From Serilophus lunatus (Eukaryota > Chordata > Aves > Passeriformes > Eurylaimidae), in contig VXBA01003078.1 in NCBI GenBank assembly GCA_013399895.1, positions 23,289 to 87,288 on the forward strand: 64,000 nucleotides of DNA, in the 5' to 3' direction. Position 1 is the first letter of the stretch, and every line of letters starts with the position of its first letter. Below the pieces are notes generated by a model, which worked only from the letters and a program-made list of their open reading frames with translations, was not told the origin of the DNA and searched no databases. The position numbers and the translations under genes were made by a program. Shown here piece by piece: positions 1-12,533 of this stretch.

Positions 1-769
1 AATTTCCTTCAAATCTGCTAGCTGTTAATAACAATGGACTTTGCTGATTGCTTGTTGTTTGTTTTTTTACTATTGGAAATCAACTGCAAAACCTAAGAAC
101 AAAACTACTCTGTACCCCAGGAGCTGCAATGGAAGAGAGTTTCATTCTCTGATTAGGACTTTGACTTGATGGCTCTGGAAACAAGACAAGCTGGAATAGT
201 GTATCTTCTATTGGTCCCATTTTATTCTAGAAAGGCTGCAAACATCAACTTATGTGCCTAGTAATAAACCCAGGACATATAACATTGTGTTTTAGAAAAT
301 CTATACACCTTTTAGTAAAACTGTCACTGAAGAACTATCTGACTAAGAAGTATTTTCAAGAATTCTATGCAAAGGACAACTTCATGATATCAAAATTTGT
401 GTGAAAGAATAATACTTCTTTTACAGGTGATGTGCAAAATTTTTCTCTGACAGATGGCATGCACATTCAGTCTATAATTACATGGTCGCTTATATGCAAC
501 ACAAGTTTCGAATCCCACCTGTTCCCCCTTAATTCCTTTTGCCTGTTGGTGTAATTTCCCTTTTACTAGTCTTTTATGTGTTTAAGCAAGGAGCTGGATC
601 TAGATGAAAATCGGCTGTAAAAAACATACTTTCTTTTCATATAGATGAGGACCTCAGCTCACTGTTCAGAGATCTCAGCTGGCTAAAAGATGACAGAACA
701 ATGAGTGTTGGGAGCGAAGCAGAATAACATCTCAGTTTTAGCCCTCTGCCAAGGTATTTTCCAGCTGAT
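1..769. other. AT-rich sequence, nothing recognised
   Basis: No ORF of note, no repeat family I recognise and no splice-bounded conserved coding frame. The sequence runs directly into an old CR1 copy on the right, whose exact edge cannot be placed by eye. Confidence 0.5.
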
Positions 770-1200
770 TGTCCCTGGGCCTATACTGTGTCTGGGGTTA
801 TTCCCCACAGGTTCAGGATTTAGTGGTTTCTCCTGTTTAACCTCATGAAATTCCTGCCCAATCCTCTAGTCCAGGTCACTCCGAATGCCAGCTCACCCAC
901 TTGGTGTAGCTACCTCTTCTTCCAATTTTGTATCATCCATAAACTGCCTGAGGATCTGCTCTGTCCCATCATCCACATAATTAATGAAGAGGTTATAGTA
1001 CTGGCCAAAGTATCAACCTCTAGGACACACCACTAGTGCCTTGTCTGTTAGTGTTCAGTACCATTTGGGACCAGTTGTTCAGGCATTTCCAATCCACCTC
1101 ACTGTTCACTCCTCTTAGTCATATCAGCATCTACATGAGAAGCTCAAGCCCTCTGTCTATGGTATAACTGGATGTCCTACAATTCCCTTCAGCCTACTTA
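770..1200 (-). mobile_element. Ancient CR1 LINE fragment (ORF2-coding part)
   Basis: Read on the plus strand, the stretch follows the reverse complement of the avian CR1 ORF2 region in order: a 'gttgaacctcat'-like segment near 840, 'tttgtatcatccataaactg' near 930, 'ctgtcccatcatccacat' near 960, the 'cactagt' segment near 1030 and 'caatccacctcactgt' near 1090. The element therefore lies on the minus strand. It is heavily diverged, with many substitutions and small indels, so it is an old insertion. No open frame on the minus strand survives. The 63-codon plus-strand frame at 845-1036 is antisense to it and not a gene. Both borders are approximate and the CR1 3' terminus is absent. Confidence 0.72.
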
Positions 1201-2806
1201 CAGGTTACTAATATTAGTATTACACTCAGTATTGCCTTTTGTTCTGTATTCTGTGCAAGGATTTATCTTGCGTTAAATGTTCGAGGGGTTTATATTTTGT
1301 TCCTGTCTTTTTTTTTTTCTCCAAGTGAGATCATACCAAGCAGGTAATATAAATTCAAGAGACAACAGTTTTTTAATGGTCCTTTTTACTTGTCTTTCAC
1401 TGAAGTGCATATGATGTCTGATTCATTTCCTGTTCATGACATTGAAGATACGCTCTTGTGACCTGAGAGGGATAAAGGTTAGTCTTTGGTGATGTATGCA
1501 TATATTCAATTATAGCCACATGCTCTACTTTTTCTAGAGACCAAGTACTATATTAAAGCAAAGAAATACCAACAATCCTTGTCTAATATTATCCCTTGCC
1601 AATCTATATTGGGGTATAAAAAGTGTTTTTAGAAGAACACATCAAACAAAATAATTTGTGAGCTCTTTTTTCATTTTTTACCCTTTAGAGAATGCAGACT
1701 GCATTACAAACAGGAACAGATTTCATAAACTTCAGCTTTGCTCATGGTAGAAGAGTACAAAATGTTGACAGTAGGAAACTGGCTCTTTTTACCAAAGCTG
1801 TTCCTGGTTACTGGATTTATAAATGACTGTATCCAGATGGATTTTTATCTTGGCTTTCACCCTAAAGTTATTTCACTTGGATATCATAAAAGAAAGAGTA
1901 AGCTGAAGAGACTTACATAGTTAGCAGAGAAGAAAGTTGCATTTTACTGTATTGACTAAAAATACATATTATGGTCTGAACAGTATGCATCTGTGAGTTC
2001 TATCCCTACATTTTAAAAATAACATAACTACTAGTAATAGAAACAGGACTTGTCCTTAGCTGCAACATGGTTTTTAACTCTCCCCAAAGTAGCATACACT
2101 TATTTTCTAATGCTCATGAAAAAGCATTTTGTATATAATATTATAGAATGGCATTAGTCTGTATTTAATGTTTGACTGTCCTGAAATTAGTTTTCTTAAT
2201 TTGCAGTGTACAGCCTGAGGCAAAATGTTGACCTACAGAATCCTCTCCAGCAGAACTCTCCTTAGCAAGCACTCTTAATCAACTAACCACCAACAAAAAC
2301 TATTTGTAATGAAAACATTGGGACAACTGATCAGGGCAGGCTAAACAAAAAACATATGCTTCAACAAAAAACAGATAGAGACAAATGAGCCCTTCCTTGT
2401 TTCACAGGCATCACCGAATGAGTATTTGCGGAAGAATAAACTGCCATTATTTTACTGTAGTTATTGGCATTAATAGAATTTTCTCTAGAAGGAAGAGATA
2501 GACAAATGACAGTAAATGCTATTTGTAGATGATTTATTATGTGTTAATTGAGCATAGATGTGGACTGAGTTTCGTGCTTACATAACTGTTAAGTGAGTAT
2601 TAGGTACATAGTCCCATTATCCCCACTATGTTATGCATACTTTATATTATTTTATTTGAATCTGTTTGCACTTTTACTACTTATATGTGAGCATTTTAAT
2701 TTCAATTCCATTATCATTGTTTTGAGATGAAAGATGTGTGGTGAATTTCACTTAACATATCACAATTTCAGCTCTGTCTTTTCTCAGGCATGTATACCAA
2801 AAACAA
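1201..2806. other. AT-rich unique-looking sequence
   Basis: No repeat family, RNA gene or coding exon recognised. A short T-run (about 1309-1319) is the only simple-sequence feature. The 60-codon frame at 1738-1920 has no recognisable protein character. Confidence 0.5.
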
Positions 2807-3690
2807 ATCACAGAATGAATCATTTAAATCGGAAAAGACCTCTGAGATTATTGAGTCTGACTTGTGACTGATCACCACCTTGTCAACTACACTATAGCAC
2901 TGTCACATCCACTTGTTTCTTGAAAACTTCCAGGGCTGGTGAATCCACCACCTCCCTGATCAGTCCATCTCAATGTTTAAAAACCATTTCCATGAAAAAA
3001 TTCCTCCTGATGTCCAACCTGAACCTTCCCTGGTGCAGCTTGAGGCTATGTTGTCTTGTTCTGTCTCTAGTTGCCTGGGAGAAGAGACTGACCCTCAACT
3101 CACTACAAGCCACCTATTGGGTAGTTGAGAGCAATAAGGTCACCCAGAGCCGCCTTTTCTCCAGGCTAAACCCCAGCCCCCCCAGCTGTTACTCATAGGA
3201 CTTACTCTCTAGATCCTTCACCAGCTTTGTTGTTTTTCTCTGAACACTTTCCAGCACCTCAATGTCTTTCTTGAAGTGAAGGGCCCAGAACTGGATACAG
3301 GATTGGAGATGTGGTCTGAACAGTGCTGAGTACAGAGGGACAATCATTGTCCTGGTTCTGCCGGCCACACTATTCCTGATACAGGCTAGGATGCCATTGA
3401 CCTTCTTGGCCATCTGGGCACACTGCTGGTTCAACTGGCTGTTGATCGGCACCTCCGGGTCCTCTTCCGCTGTGAAGTTGTTGTGATCAAGTGCAGGACC
3501 CAGCTTGACGTTGTTGAACCTCATACTTTTGGCCTTGGTCCACTGATCCAGCCTTTCCAGGTTCCTCTGCAGAAACTTCCTAACCCCCATCAGTTCAACA
3601 TTCCCACCCAACTTGGTACCGTCTGAAATTACTGAGGGTGCACTCAACCCCCTCACCCAGATCATTGGTGAGGATATTAAAAACAGGATG
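2807..3690 (-). mobile_element. CR1 LINE, 3' portion with decayed ORF2 C-terminus
   Basis: The left edge carries the CR1 3' terminus in reverse ('cacagaatgaatcattt', then the 'gaaaagacct' segment). It runs rightward through the 3' UTR into ORF2. On the minus strand, the frame ending at 3189 contains the typical CR1 ORF2 C-terminal string: 'PLYSALFRPHLQ', then 'IQFWA', then 'KDIEVLESVQRKTTKLV', about residues 200-250 of that frame. CR1 encodes an endonuclease-reverse transcriptase; only its far C-terminus is present, which is the usual result of 5' truncation during target-primed reverse transcription. Homology fades near 3690 after 'gatattaaaaacagg'. The upstream part of the open frame (about 3700-3962) is non-CR1 sequence that happens to be open, so this is not a functional gene. 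Moderately diverged. Confidence 0.9.
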
Positions 3691-6600
3691 CATGATGCAA
3701 AAAACACAAACTGAATAAAAAGCAAAACAAAACAAGCCCAAGAGACTGAAGAATCAGAAAACTTCTCACTCTGGAGGCATGGGAATTTTGAATCTGTTGC
3801 TATTTGTGTGAAGACTTTGGTACTAAAGTTGTCAATGCAGCCAGTCATATGGAAGTGGAGAAGGCACATGTTTCTTCCCTGAGCTGGGATGCGGTAAGTC
3901 CATGGTGAGCCCAGAAGAAGGCCTCTGTTGCTGCACTGAAAACATGCTGCCACCAAATTCAACCTCTGTCTTGAACCTGGAGTTTCATACGAATAATTTG
4001 TTTAGATTTCATTGCAGACAATCCTATTTTCTGATTTATGTGACCTATCTTTCAGGGTGAGATAAAACAAGTTTCACTTTCGTGAAAGTTTTTCTTTCTA
4101 CCTTCATGTAACATAAGGTTTTTTGCAGTACCACAGAGGCATATTTTGGCAAGTAATAGAAAATATGTTATTTTGATTAAATTGTTCAAGTGTTAGTTTG
4201 GCACCACCAGAAACAGACATGTCAAAAACTATAACCCTAAGTCAGATGACCAGGGGCACTTAACTTTCCATCTTGCAAATATGTATCCACGGGCTTTACT
4301 ACCACAGCAGAACAGGGCGGAGCAGTAAAGAAATTCTGTAGAAACAAAAGAAATTAAATTAATTTCTGAGTTATTCCTGAAAATACCATAATTTATACCT
4401 GTGTGCTTTTAGATTTCATTGTTCTTGTGTAAATTATTCATCTGTTCAGAAATGCAATTCAGAGTAATGATTATTAGCACAAAAAGAATAGTGATGAGAT
4501 GTTGGTGCTATCTATTATGAATTAAAGTAGAAATTAAATTAGTTATGTGTTAATTCACATTTGCTTCTCTGGAGCATACCATATCTGACAACACCTATTT
4601 CTCATGCAGTTTTTCTACTTATTTATGAAAAGTCTATGGATTAAAAAAACCCCTAAGGTATTTTTTGGAAAAAACCCCAAAACAACTGTAGGCTTTTTTT
4701 CAAAAAGACCTGTCACAAACTGACTAACACTTCAACCAAGTACAGCTGACACTTCCATGGTTGGACGAACCTTTGTTCATATTTATGCAACATTTTCATG
4801 TCATCAGTCATATCTTCATTATGTCACCTGAGAAATTAATTATCTACTCATTTTAAAACTACAAAAAATAACATGGCATGTGAAAAATAAAATACTCCAA
4901 AATTACCTCACACAATGAAATGTATAGTACTTGCTATTCTGGCAGAAAAAATAGCATAAGCAGATGTGAGACTTCTGAGATCAGCATGCAGAACCCTCTG
5001 GCCATAAGGTACCATTCTTTTGTGTGCAAAAGAGCCTTTCATTCATCATTTGCTTTTTCTTCTGAAAATAACTTGGACCTTGAAAGCACATTCACGCCCC
5101 TAAACTTATCAGAGACATTTACAGTGCTGGAGATGCTCTTCACACTAGGGAATCTCCCTGAACAGCAATTCTTGGTAATACAATCACAACCAGGCTTTCC
5201 AGCTTCTCTGTTTCCTACACAGGACGGTTTTGTTGTTTTTGTTTTTTTTTTAAATATGGACATGGATTTAGATGGACATTGATTCATATAGTTCTCATTT
5301 TTATGGACATCCAAGAGTCATACTCATGACAGCCAACAGCCAAGACACTATGCTCTCCAAGAAACATATCTAAAAATTGACAAAAGCATATTTTTTTCCT
5401 ATCATGTCAAATTAATTAGTATTTATACAGAACTTTGAAATTAAACAGTTATTTATAAATAAGTCATCATTAATAGCATAGAGAATGGCTTGACATATTG
5501 TTCAGGGTAGTGAGAATTTGTAAATTTTAAATCAGAGACTCTAAACCGCAAAATTTTCTAGCAGATTATCATGAGATCATAAAGCAATGTTATTCTGCAA
5601 TTTACTATTTCTTGCAATTTATATTTATTATGAATTACTACTTTATTTCCGTCAGACACTTGGTAACTTACATCAGTGTTGGATATCCCCCCATAAAACG
5701 AAAAATACACTGAAGGTACTTTAGAAACTGTTGACACACTGCTGTTGGGCATAGGGAAGAACTGGAATAAAGACAAGGTTGTCAACACAGTGACCACTGA
5801 ACTAAAGCACGTCTATAGGGTCTACTAAGCAGTCTCCTGTGGAGCTCAGATAATATTATTATAATCTACTTTTCTGTGGAGATTTATAATGTGCAAAAAA
5901 CTTTCTTAGGAAGATTTATGTCTAAGAGACCCTCAACCTTATTAACAACAGCAAGTTTGCTGGGCTATACTAGAAATAGACCTGAGATATATTTGTTTAT
6001 ATAAGTGTACACAAATTTCCCCATCTTCCGAAACAAAATTAACTCTCCAGAAAAAAAAAAGAGATATCTCTTCTGAGTGTCAAGTTGCATTTCTTGCTTC
6101 TCTGGATATGGAGAATCATTTATGCAAAAAGACAGACATTCCAGATTTTTTTCCTCTTCCTCACTGGCTAATACACTCTGGGGACTACATGATAAAGTTT
6201 TGGCAATGAAGGTTTGTTCCTGTCATGTTCTCAATATAAGCACATTCCAGCCACAAGGATTGTTGTGTAAGGATTGGCATATTGCTATTGGCACTGTTGC
6301 TCAAAGCAGGGACAAGGGGAGCCTGCCACTGCCCATAAATTACATTACTGGAAAATAACTTTCAGCCCAGCTATAAACAGCCAATTATGAAAAGTTACAC
6401 ATTGCCATCCTCAGGCTACCAGTGGTGCTAGAAGAATGAGTCTGTAATGAGCAACACATACTGACAAGTGTTTTGGGTTTTGTAAAATAAGTTAACCCTA
6501 AATCACATTCAGATTCAGGAAAAAAAACCCAGTGTACAGAATTTAATGTAGAGAAAGGATGTCCATGGCAATTTTTATTACCAAGTGTTCAAAGAGAAAG

Positions 6601-7355
6601 AAAAGTTTTTTTCCTGAGTACCAAGTTCTGACTGATCTTATTTAGCAAAATAATCACCAGAAGAAAACATATGGGATCTTGCTTTTCCCAGAAGCTAGAT
6701 ACCAATGAACACTTTCAGTTTGCAGAGGATGACTGAGTCTAAGTCCCTTAGACTAGTTGATATTTATAACTCTTACAAAGTTGACAACTCATTAGAAGGC
6801 TCCTTTTCTCTTTGCATTTTTTGTTCTCACACAAGAACTCTGCCACAAATATGCAATCACGAATACCAGCACCACCCTTCTACCCCATCTTGCATTCATT
6901 TATCCTGGAAAAATGTATACTATAATTTTCCTCTATTTCCCCCCAACCCATAAATTCTTTATTAAAAGGACATTTCTGAGTGGCAGTAACTGAAACAGGA
7001 GTTTGAACTTTGACCTTCAAGGTTTTGCTTTGAGATATATAATGCAGCAAAGACAACATCACTTCTCAAGGAAATTAATTTCTGAAAGTCTTTATGTCCC
7101 TACTTTCATGTCCCACCATCAAGGATAAATAAGACACTGACAATCCAGAAGGTCCAGAGATCAATATGAATTTAAAAACTAATAAGATGTAACTGTTAAT
7201 GAATACAGACCCTAGCCCTGCATATACTACACAGGAAGAAGATTGTTAATACTGTTCATCTTTCCTCCTCTAAGCACCTGTTGCTAACAGAAGTTGAAGA
7301 CTGAAGCCTGAAAGACAGGAATGGATGGCTGATCCTTTCCAGTAACTTGTTCTAA
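3691..7355. other. AT-rich unique-looking sequence
   Basis: About 3.7 kb without a repeat family, RNA gene or exon I can support. Several 60-120 codon frames exist (for example 4920-5282 plus, 5558-5797 minus, 6077-6358 plus) but none shows domain motifs or composition typical of protein. Overlapping frames on both strands around 5.0-5.3 kb suggest chance openness. Short A- and T-runs are scattered through the block. Confidence 0.5.
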
Positions 7356-7630
7356 TAATCATAGAATCATGGAATGGTTTAGAAGGAATTTTAAATATCA
7401 CTTAATTCCAACCCCCTTGCCATGGGCAAGGATGCTATTCATTAGATCAGGTTGCTCAGGGTCCCATCCAACCTGGCCTTCAAGACTGACAGGGTTAGGA
7501 CATCCACAACATCTCTGGGCAACCTGTTTCTTCCAAACATCTAACCTAAACATAACCTATTTCAATTTAAAATCCTTATCCTTTATCCTTCACTATCTGC
7601 ACACACAAGAAATCCCTTTCTCTCATTAAA
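7356..7630 (-). mobile_element. CR1 LINE 3' end
   Basis: Starts with the reverse complement of the CR1 8-bp terminal repeat ('atcatagaatcatgga'). It then follows the CR1 3' UTR in order: 'ccaaccccct' and 'gccatgggcaagga' near 7410, 'tccaacctggccttcaa' near 7465, 'ctctgggcaacctgt' near 7515, and the 'aaatccctttctctc' segment at the right. The element is on the minus strand, truncated at its 5' end near 7630, with moderate divergence. The 86-codon plus-strand frame at 7369-7629 lies wholly inside it and is not a gene. Confidence 0.88.
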
Positions 7631-8851
7631 AAGAGTGGGAGAGAGAGATGAAGTGATTTGCATAGTTCTCTGCTTTAATTGCAAAGCAACATTTGCCTGA
7701 TGACACAACTGTCCTAATTAAGTAACATTACACTTCTCTTGGGAATTTACTGATTAAGCATGACCCAATTATGTGGAATATATAACATTATGGTAAAAAC
7801 CATCACATTTTCTAATTGTTGCAGCACATGGTAATGATATCAACACCTCTCTTGGGGCCACAGGATATAAAGAATTTGACTGTATTTTCAGAGGCCCAAC
7901 AAATTCCGAACCTAAGAATTTCTAAAACATTGACAAATATTTTAAGTTATATTTAAGGTTATCTTAGGATTTTTCAAAATGCTGAAAGTAGTCAACAGTA
8001 AGTAGTCAACAATGGATTTTTGAAACTGCAGTTTTTCTTTCACTTTTCTTAGACATCAGTGGCATGAGGAGTGTTCCTCCAATTACCTGACTTCAATGCT
8101 ACAGTTCATTCTTGCAAAAGACATTTCCCTTATTAGCACATTCAGCAGATTTTTGCTTAATCTTGCGCTTGTTTTGTATGACTGATCTGTTGTCACAGTT
8201 CTTACTCTGAACAACATATATTAAAATTCTTAGAGAAAGGCATATGAAGGTAGAAGTATTGCATGATGTCTAATAGTGTGACTGGAAATGCTGAAATTAC
8301 CCTATTGATCTGAAATAGGAAAAAAATGGCTTTTATTCTGATTAAATCTATTCTGATTTAACTAAGAGACATATTGATGCTGTGAACGTTTCATTTTAGT
8401 GTAAGCAACCATTGATTTGAAGCAATAAAAGATCTTTGAAATCTTCCTTCTTCAAAAGGTAGAGCAATGTGACAGTAGCAAAAATTTTGGACAGATGTGA
8501 GTTGTCCCTTTTTATAGAGTGCCTTTGTCTGTTTACAAGGTCCATGATAGACAAGTCATGGTGATCTCCATTAGGCTCCCTCAGCCTTTCACAAATATAA
8601 AAACAAGCTTATTGAGATATTAAGCATTGCTTATGGATATAAACATGCAATGAATTTTAAAGCTGAAGAAAAATTAAAGTGTACTATTTTCAAAGAAGCA
8701 GATAGATAATTTTGTCTTTATTCAAAATGTAAAATTGAGTTGTTTTCTAAAGAAAAGAAGTCATACAAATTAAATATGATGAAGGCCAGAAAGGCTAAAA
8801 GACAATAATTACAAAAGAACCATTTGCATTAAAAAACTGGGATCAATACTT
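7631..8851. other. AT-rich sequence, candidate non-coding element near 7650-7800
   Basis: No gene or repeat recognised. The first 170 bases hold an octamer-like ATTTGCAT (7656-7663) and several TAATTA/AATTA cores with no simple-repeat structure. A short local duplication of 'agtagtcaaca' (period about 15) lies near 7987-8013. Confidence 0.4.
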
Positions 8852-8994
8852 AGAACACAGATTAGCCTAGTTGGCTAGAGCATGGTGTTAATAAAGCCAA
8901 AGTATGGGTTTGATCTCTGTACAGGACATTTGCTTAAGAGTTGGACTCTATGGTTCTTGTGTGTTCCTTCCAACTCAGAATATTCTGTGACTCT
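8852..8994 (+). mobile_element. tRNA-Ile-derived SINE with CR1-like tail (TguSINE1-like)
   Basis: The left half (about 8856-8929) reads as a decayed tRNA-Ile. It has an A box-like 'tagcctagttgg' (8863-8874) followed by 'ctagagcatggtg', an anticodon-loop segment with AAT at 8890-8892, and a B box-like 'ggtttgatctc' (8907-8917) followed by 'tgtacagg'. The right half (about 8935-8994) is a CR1 3' tail: 'gttggactctatggttctt', 'ccttccaactca', then degenerate 8-bp terminal repeats. A tRNA-Ile head on a CR1 tail is the known layout of TguSINE1, mobilised in trans by CR1 and described only from passerine birds. The body is too mutated to be a working tRNA: the acceptor stem cannot be paired and there is no CCA context. 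Family assignment is from memory of the architecture. Confidence 0.83.
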
Positions 8995-9334
8995 GTAACT
9001 GAGTTAATTTGCCCATGGCATTATCTGTTACCCTTAATCCTTAAAACAGTGAAAGAAGCCAGGCATTAGCATATTTTGAAAATCTAACAGAACTGAATAA
9101 CAAGTTCTTTAAACTATCATGACAGAACCCACTTTATATGTTATTAGTTAACTTCTTCAGTAGCCCAATATTTATAAATAAACTGAAAGGCAATCCACAT
9201 GTTTACCAAAAGTATTCCTTTGATCATGTGGAGTTTTTTTAATTCAAATCATACCTGTTCATTACAAATAAATGTATTTCATTGAGTATGAGCTGTTCAG
9301 AAAGCTGTCTGCGTGGACAGTCACCTGTAGAAGT
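8995..9334. other. Spacer between SINE and CR1
   Basis: AT-rich sequence in which I see nothing. The first 50 bases of the open frame that starts at 9282 precede recognisable CR1 homology. Confidence 0.4.
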
Positions 9335-9612
9335 GGAAGCTGAGGGGGAGATGCTCATCTCTTTCCCCTCGTATCCAGTGATAGGACATGTGGGAGAGTT
9401 GCGTCAGAGGAGGTTAAGACTCTATGTGAGAAAGCATTTTTTTACTGAGAGGATGATCCAGCATTGGAATAGGCTTTCTAGAGAGATGCCCCAAGCCTGT
9501 GAGCATTTTGGAGACATTTGGACAATGCTGTTAAGAACAAATTTTAACTTCTGGTCAGCCCTGAAGTGGTCAGGCAATTGGATTAGGTGGTCATTCTAGG
9601 TCCCTTCCCTTC
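9335..9612 (+). mobile_element. CR1 LINE 3' end with decayed ORF2 C-terminus
   Basis: Plus-strand CR1. 'gatgctcatctctttcccc' is followed by 'ccagtgataggacatgtgg', the ORF2 C-terminus (translated motif 'FFTERMIQHWNRL', around residues 51-63 of the 9282-9599 frame) and the 3' UTR 'atgccccaagcctgtgag', 'catttggacaatgctgtta' and 'ggtcagccctgaagtggtca', ending 'cattctaggtcccttcc'. The FFTERxxxHWNRL string is the standard CR1 ORF2 C-terminal signature. The frame is open only because a short stretch of the old ORF and UTR lacks stops. The terminal 8-bp repeats are lost or replaced by a short CCTTT run. Confidence 0.87.
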
Positions 9613-10101
9613 CTTTCCTTTCTTGTACAATAAACTCACATAATGCTAACCTGCCAGGAAAATGTATTCTTTTTTCTTCAGGAAGATTTAGCAGAAAAAG
9701 CTAGATTAAGATTTATTTTATTTTAATATATTGAGGACAGTCATGGATGTCACTTCCATCTTCCTAAAAGTATCCAGTCTTGTACCTTCTCTCCACAATG
9801 TTCCTTCTCTTCTAATTTATGCCAACTCGAAAATAAGTGTTTTTGCAAACACACATCTAGGAATATGTTGCAAATTAGATTGAGAATTATACTGGGAGAT
9901 ATGTCCACTTTTCTGGATCTAGCATTTCTTGGTCCCTAGATACAATGACAGAACGAAAGCATGTGTAGGACTGAAAGGCTAAGAAATGCCAGTCTCACAC
10001 ATCAAGCTGATTTGTAGCACCTTTTCCAAAACACTGTTTGAAAAGTTTTTTTTTTTAATAAATTAAAATCAGCATTTTTATAATCAGTTTGACACTGGCA
10101 T
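9613..10101. other. AT-rich spacer
   Basis: Contains a short T-run near 10047-10056; otherwise nothing recognised. Confidence 0.4.
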
Positions 10102-10105
10102 CTGC

Positions 10106-10512
10106 TGATGCCTTAAGGGGTATGCTTAATATTTTAGAGAATTCACTTTTGCTAGGTAGCTGGATAACTTGGAATATTAAGGGCTAGAAGAGCCTGTGTT
10201 CCTGTATGTTTGCATACTTGTGTGTAGATAAGTGGGACACAAGACAAAACATCCAGTTAGGCTGCCAGGCCTACGAGGGGCTGGACATAGGTGGGGTTAA
10301 GTGATAAGGGACAATTCTGTTGGATGTTGGGGTCACATAGAAGTAAGAGGGACTTTAATTGGATAGTATGGGGGAGGGGTGCTCAGAATGTTATAAGAAT
10401 GGGAAGATTGTTATGATTTTGGTCTTTGGATCATCGGCCTTTAACCAGTAAAGCTGTTTCTCCCCTTCACTCTGTGTTTTTCAATTTTTTATCTGAGGCC
10501 CTTACAGCATCA
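10106..10512 (+). mobile_element. Solo LTR, 407-bp family, copy 1
   Basis: Begins TGATG and ends CATCA, a perfect 5-bp terminal inverted repeat of the TG...CA type. It is flanked by CTGC on both sides (10102-10105 and 10513-10516), a 4-bp target-site duplication. No PBS, polypurine tract or internal retroviral sequence is attached, so this is a solo LTR left by LTR-LTR recombination. An AGTAAA near 10448 lies about 65 bases before the 3' end and is a plausible variant poly(A) signal. A second copy with the same termini and exactly the same length lies at 24841-25247. A 4-bp duplication fits gammaretrovirus-like (class I) integrases; the class call is inference. Confidence 0.92.
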
Positions 10513-10516
10513 CTGC

Positions 10517-12485
10517 CACCCCAACAGCTGTCATTCTTATCTAATTGCTCATTTTGTAACACGAGAGGAAGTTCTATTAAAGAAAGCTTGCAGAGCAGAA
10601 TTATGAAGTCAGTCCAATATTCCATTTAATTATTCCAAAGTGATAGTTTTTAAAACATTTTGCATCAGCCCAATCATTGCAAAAATACAGTTCTTAAGTA
10701 GACAGTCTTATGCTGAATAATTCTTGGATAAAATCTAAAGTTCTACTGATGATTTATGAACATCATTATCTTTGAAAACAATTCTGTTCATAATGAAAAT
10801 TAGTTTATTTTGATTTTTCCTCCATATCTATGAGCATAATCAGGAAAATAATATATTTATTGGATAAGTAATTAAGTATTGTATGTTTTGTTGCTTAATC
10901 CAATTAGGTCTAAAAGTTGAAGCTGCTTGGCATCCCGGCCAAAAGAAATGCAGATCTTACTAGTAAATGTGCTACAAATGTGTTTCTTAAAGTTGGAGTT
11001 ATTAATGTTAGTTTCTTGCTTCTTTGCTACTCAGGCCTGTGAATCACTTCCATGATATATGCTTTGTAGGACAATCACACAGTGTTAAACCCTGCTTTGT
11101 TATGAATTCATGCAGTTCGGGAGAAGCAGGGAAAAAATAAGAAGTTGTTTGAATGGATCTCAGATTAGTATGAGCTGGTTGTGACCAAGAGAAAATTAGT
11201 CATGTAATTTAGGACCTTCACTTTTGCATATGGAAACCTACACCTGCAAATATCTGTGTATAAGTACCTTTATTCGATAATAGCATGATAGCTAACAGTG
11301 AATATTTAGTAAGATAACTACATCCTAAAATCAAACAACTGGAAGCATTATCACTTGAAATTTTTATTGAACTGAGTAATATTGCAATGCAGACACAAAG
11401 AATAGTCCCTTATACTCGGGATCAGATTGAAGCCTTTTACAAAGAAAATGTTGACATGTAGGAACTCCAAAATCTTGACCCAGCATAACAAGCAGCAAGT
11501 GCCTAAGTATAAGTGTGTAGAAAATGTTGTAGTTTTTTTCAGGTGTTAGCTTAGGGAGGATAATTGTACTCAGTACACTGGATGAAGCCCTGCATCTGAC
11601 AGCCAAGCAAACTGAAGAGCATTCGGGGACTTTACTAGCCACTAGAAGCTAAAGTCTTTTCAAGTGAACTGACATGCCTTGGACTCAGGCCAGCTAGCAC
11701 TCTCCCAGACAAAATTGGGCATGATTCAGCACTTGTGAGGTCCCAGAAAACATTCTGAAAAGGCAGCTTTGTCACTCCCACTTTGGAAACCCTAAGACTT
11801 ACATAAACATGTGTTTCCTATGTCACCTTGTCTTTGTGCTCAGAATATTCCTGTACATGTTTCATATAGTAAAATAAAGGTAGGGAATAAACATTTCATC
11901 AGTACATTTGAAAACTGATTTGCAAAAACAAGGGAAGAAAAACCTAAGAATGGATGCTATTATAGCTTCCTTTGTCTGAGATGATCTGCAAATTTTTTCC
12001 AGACTAGTTGATGCTGGATAATACAGTAGTTTGTTGCCCAAAACTCTGTTTGAAATTCTTACAATATTTATCTTTCAGCTTACCAAGGTTTCAACCTCTT
12101 TTCTTCTGACCCCTCATCAGGATGTGTACCTCATAACCATTCAAAATTTTTTACATGAGTGATACTTTCTTTCAGAATATGTACTTTTTAACCTTTTATT
12201 TCATCCACAACATTTAACAGTCAGTTTCTAAGGTAGATTTACAGATTTGGCTTTGACCTTTTCCAAAACAATTTGAATACTGCTTACTTGAGACTCATTT
12301 CTCTGCCAGTGACAGGTCACAGAAGAGCCCTAATTGCCACAGAAGGTCTGGATTAAATGAAGGAGACTGACCTAAGGTAAAGTTTTCAGTTCGACTTCAC
12401 TTTTCCTCTTCGTTTGCCAACATTTGAAGTTGGTCATGTGCAGAAATCTTTTATTTTTCCAGGATTTTACTTTTAGGAGATTATG
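10517..12485. other. AT-rich unique-looking sequence
   Basis: No repeat family or exon recognised. The 92-codon minus frame at 11364-11642 has no protein motif I know. Confidence 0.45.

Positions 12486-12520
<35 letters not shown>
12486..12520. repeat. (TTGA)n microsatellite
   Basis: Seven uninterrupted TTGA units followed by TTGG/TTGA and a degenerate GAGCGAGTGAGTGA continuation to about 12533. The uninterrupted core suggests length polymorphism is likely. Confidence 0.95.
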
Positions 12521-12521
<1 letters not shown>

Positions 12522-12533
12522 GCGAGTGAGTGA

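Noticed and set aside
3189..3962. 257-codon minus-strand open frame, the longest in the window
   Set aside because: Its C-terminal part is decayed CR1 ORF2 and the rest is random sequence fused by chance. There is no start context or complete domain, so it was annotated as CR1 rather than as a gene.
8856..8929. Possible tRNA-Ile(AAT) gene
   Set aside because: A and B boxes are recognisable, but the acceptor and other stems do not pair and the sequence continues into a CR1 tail, so it is a SINE head.
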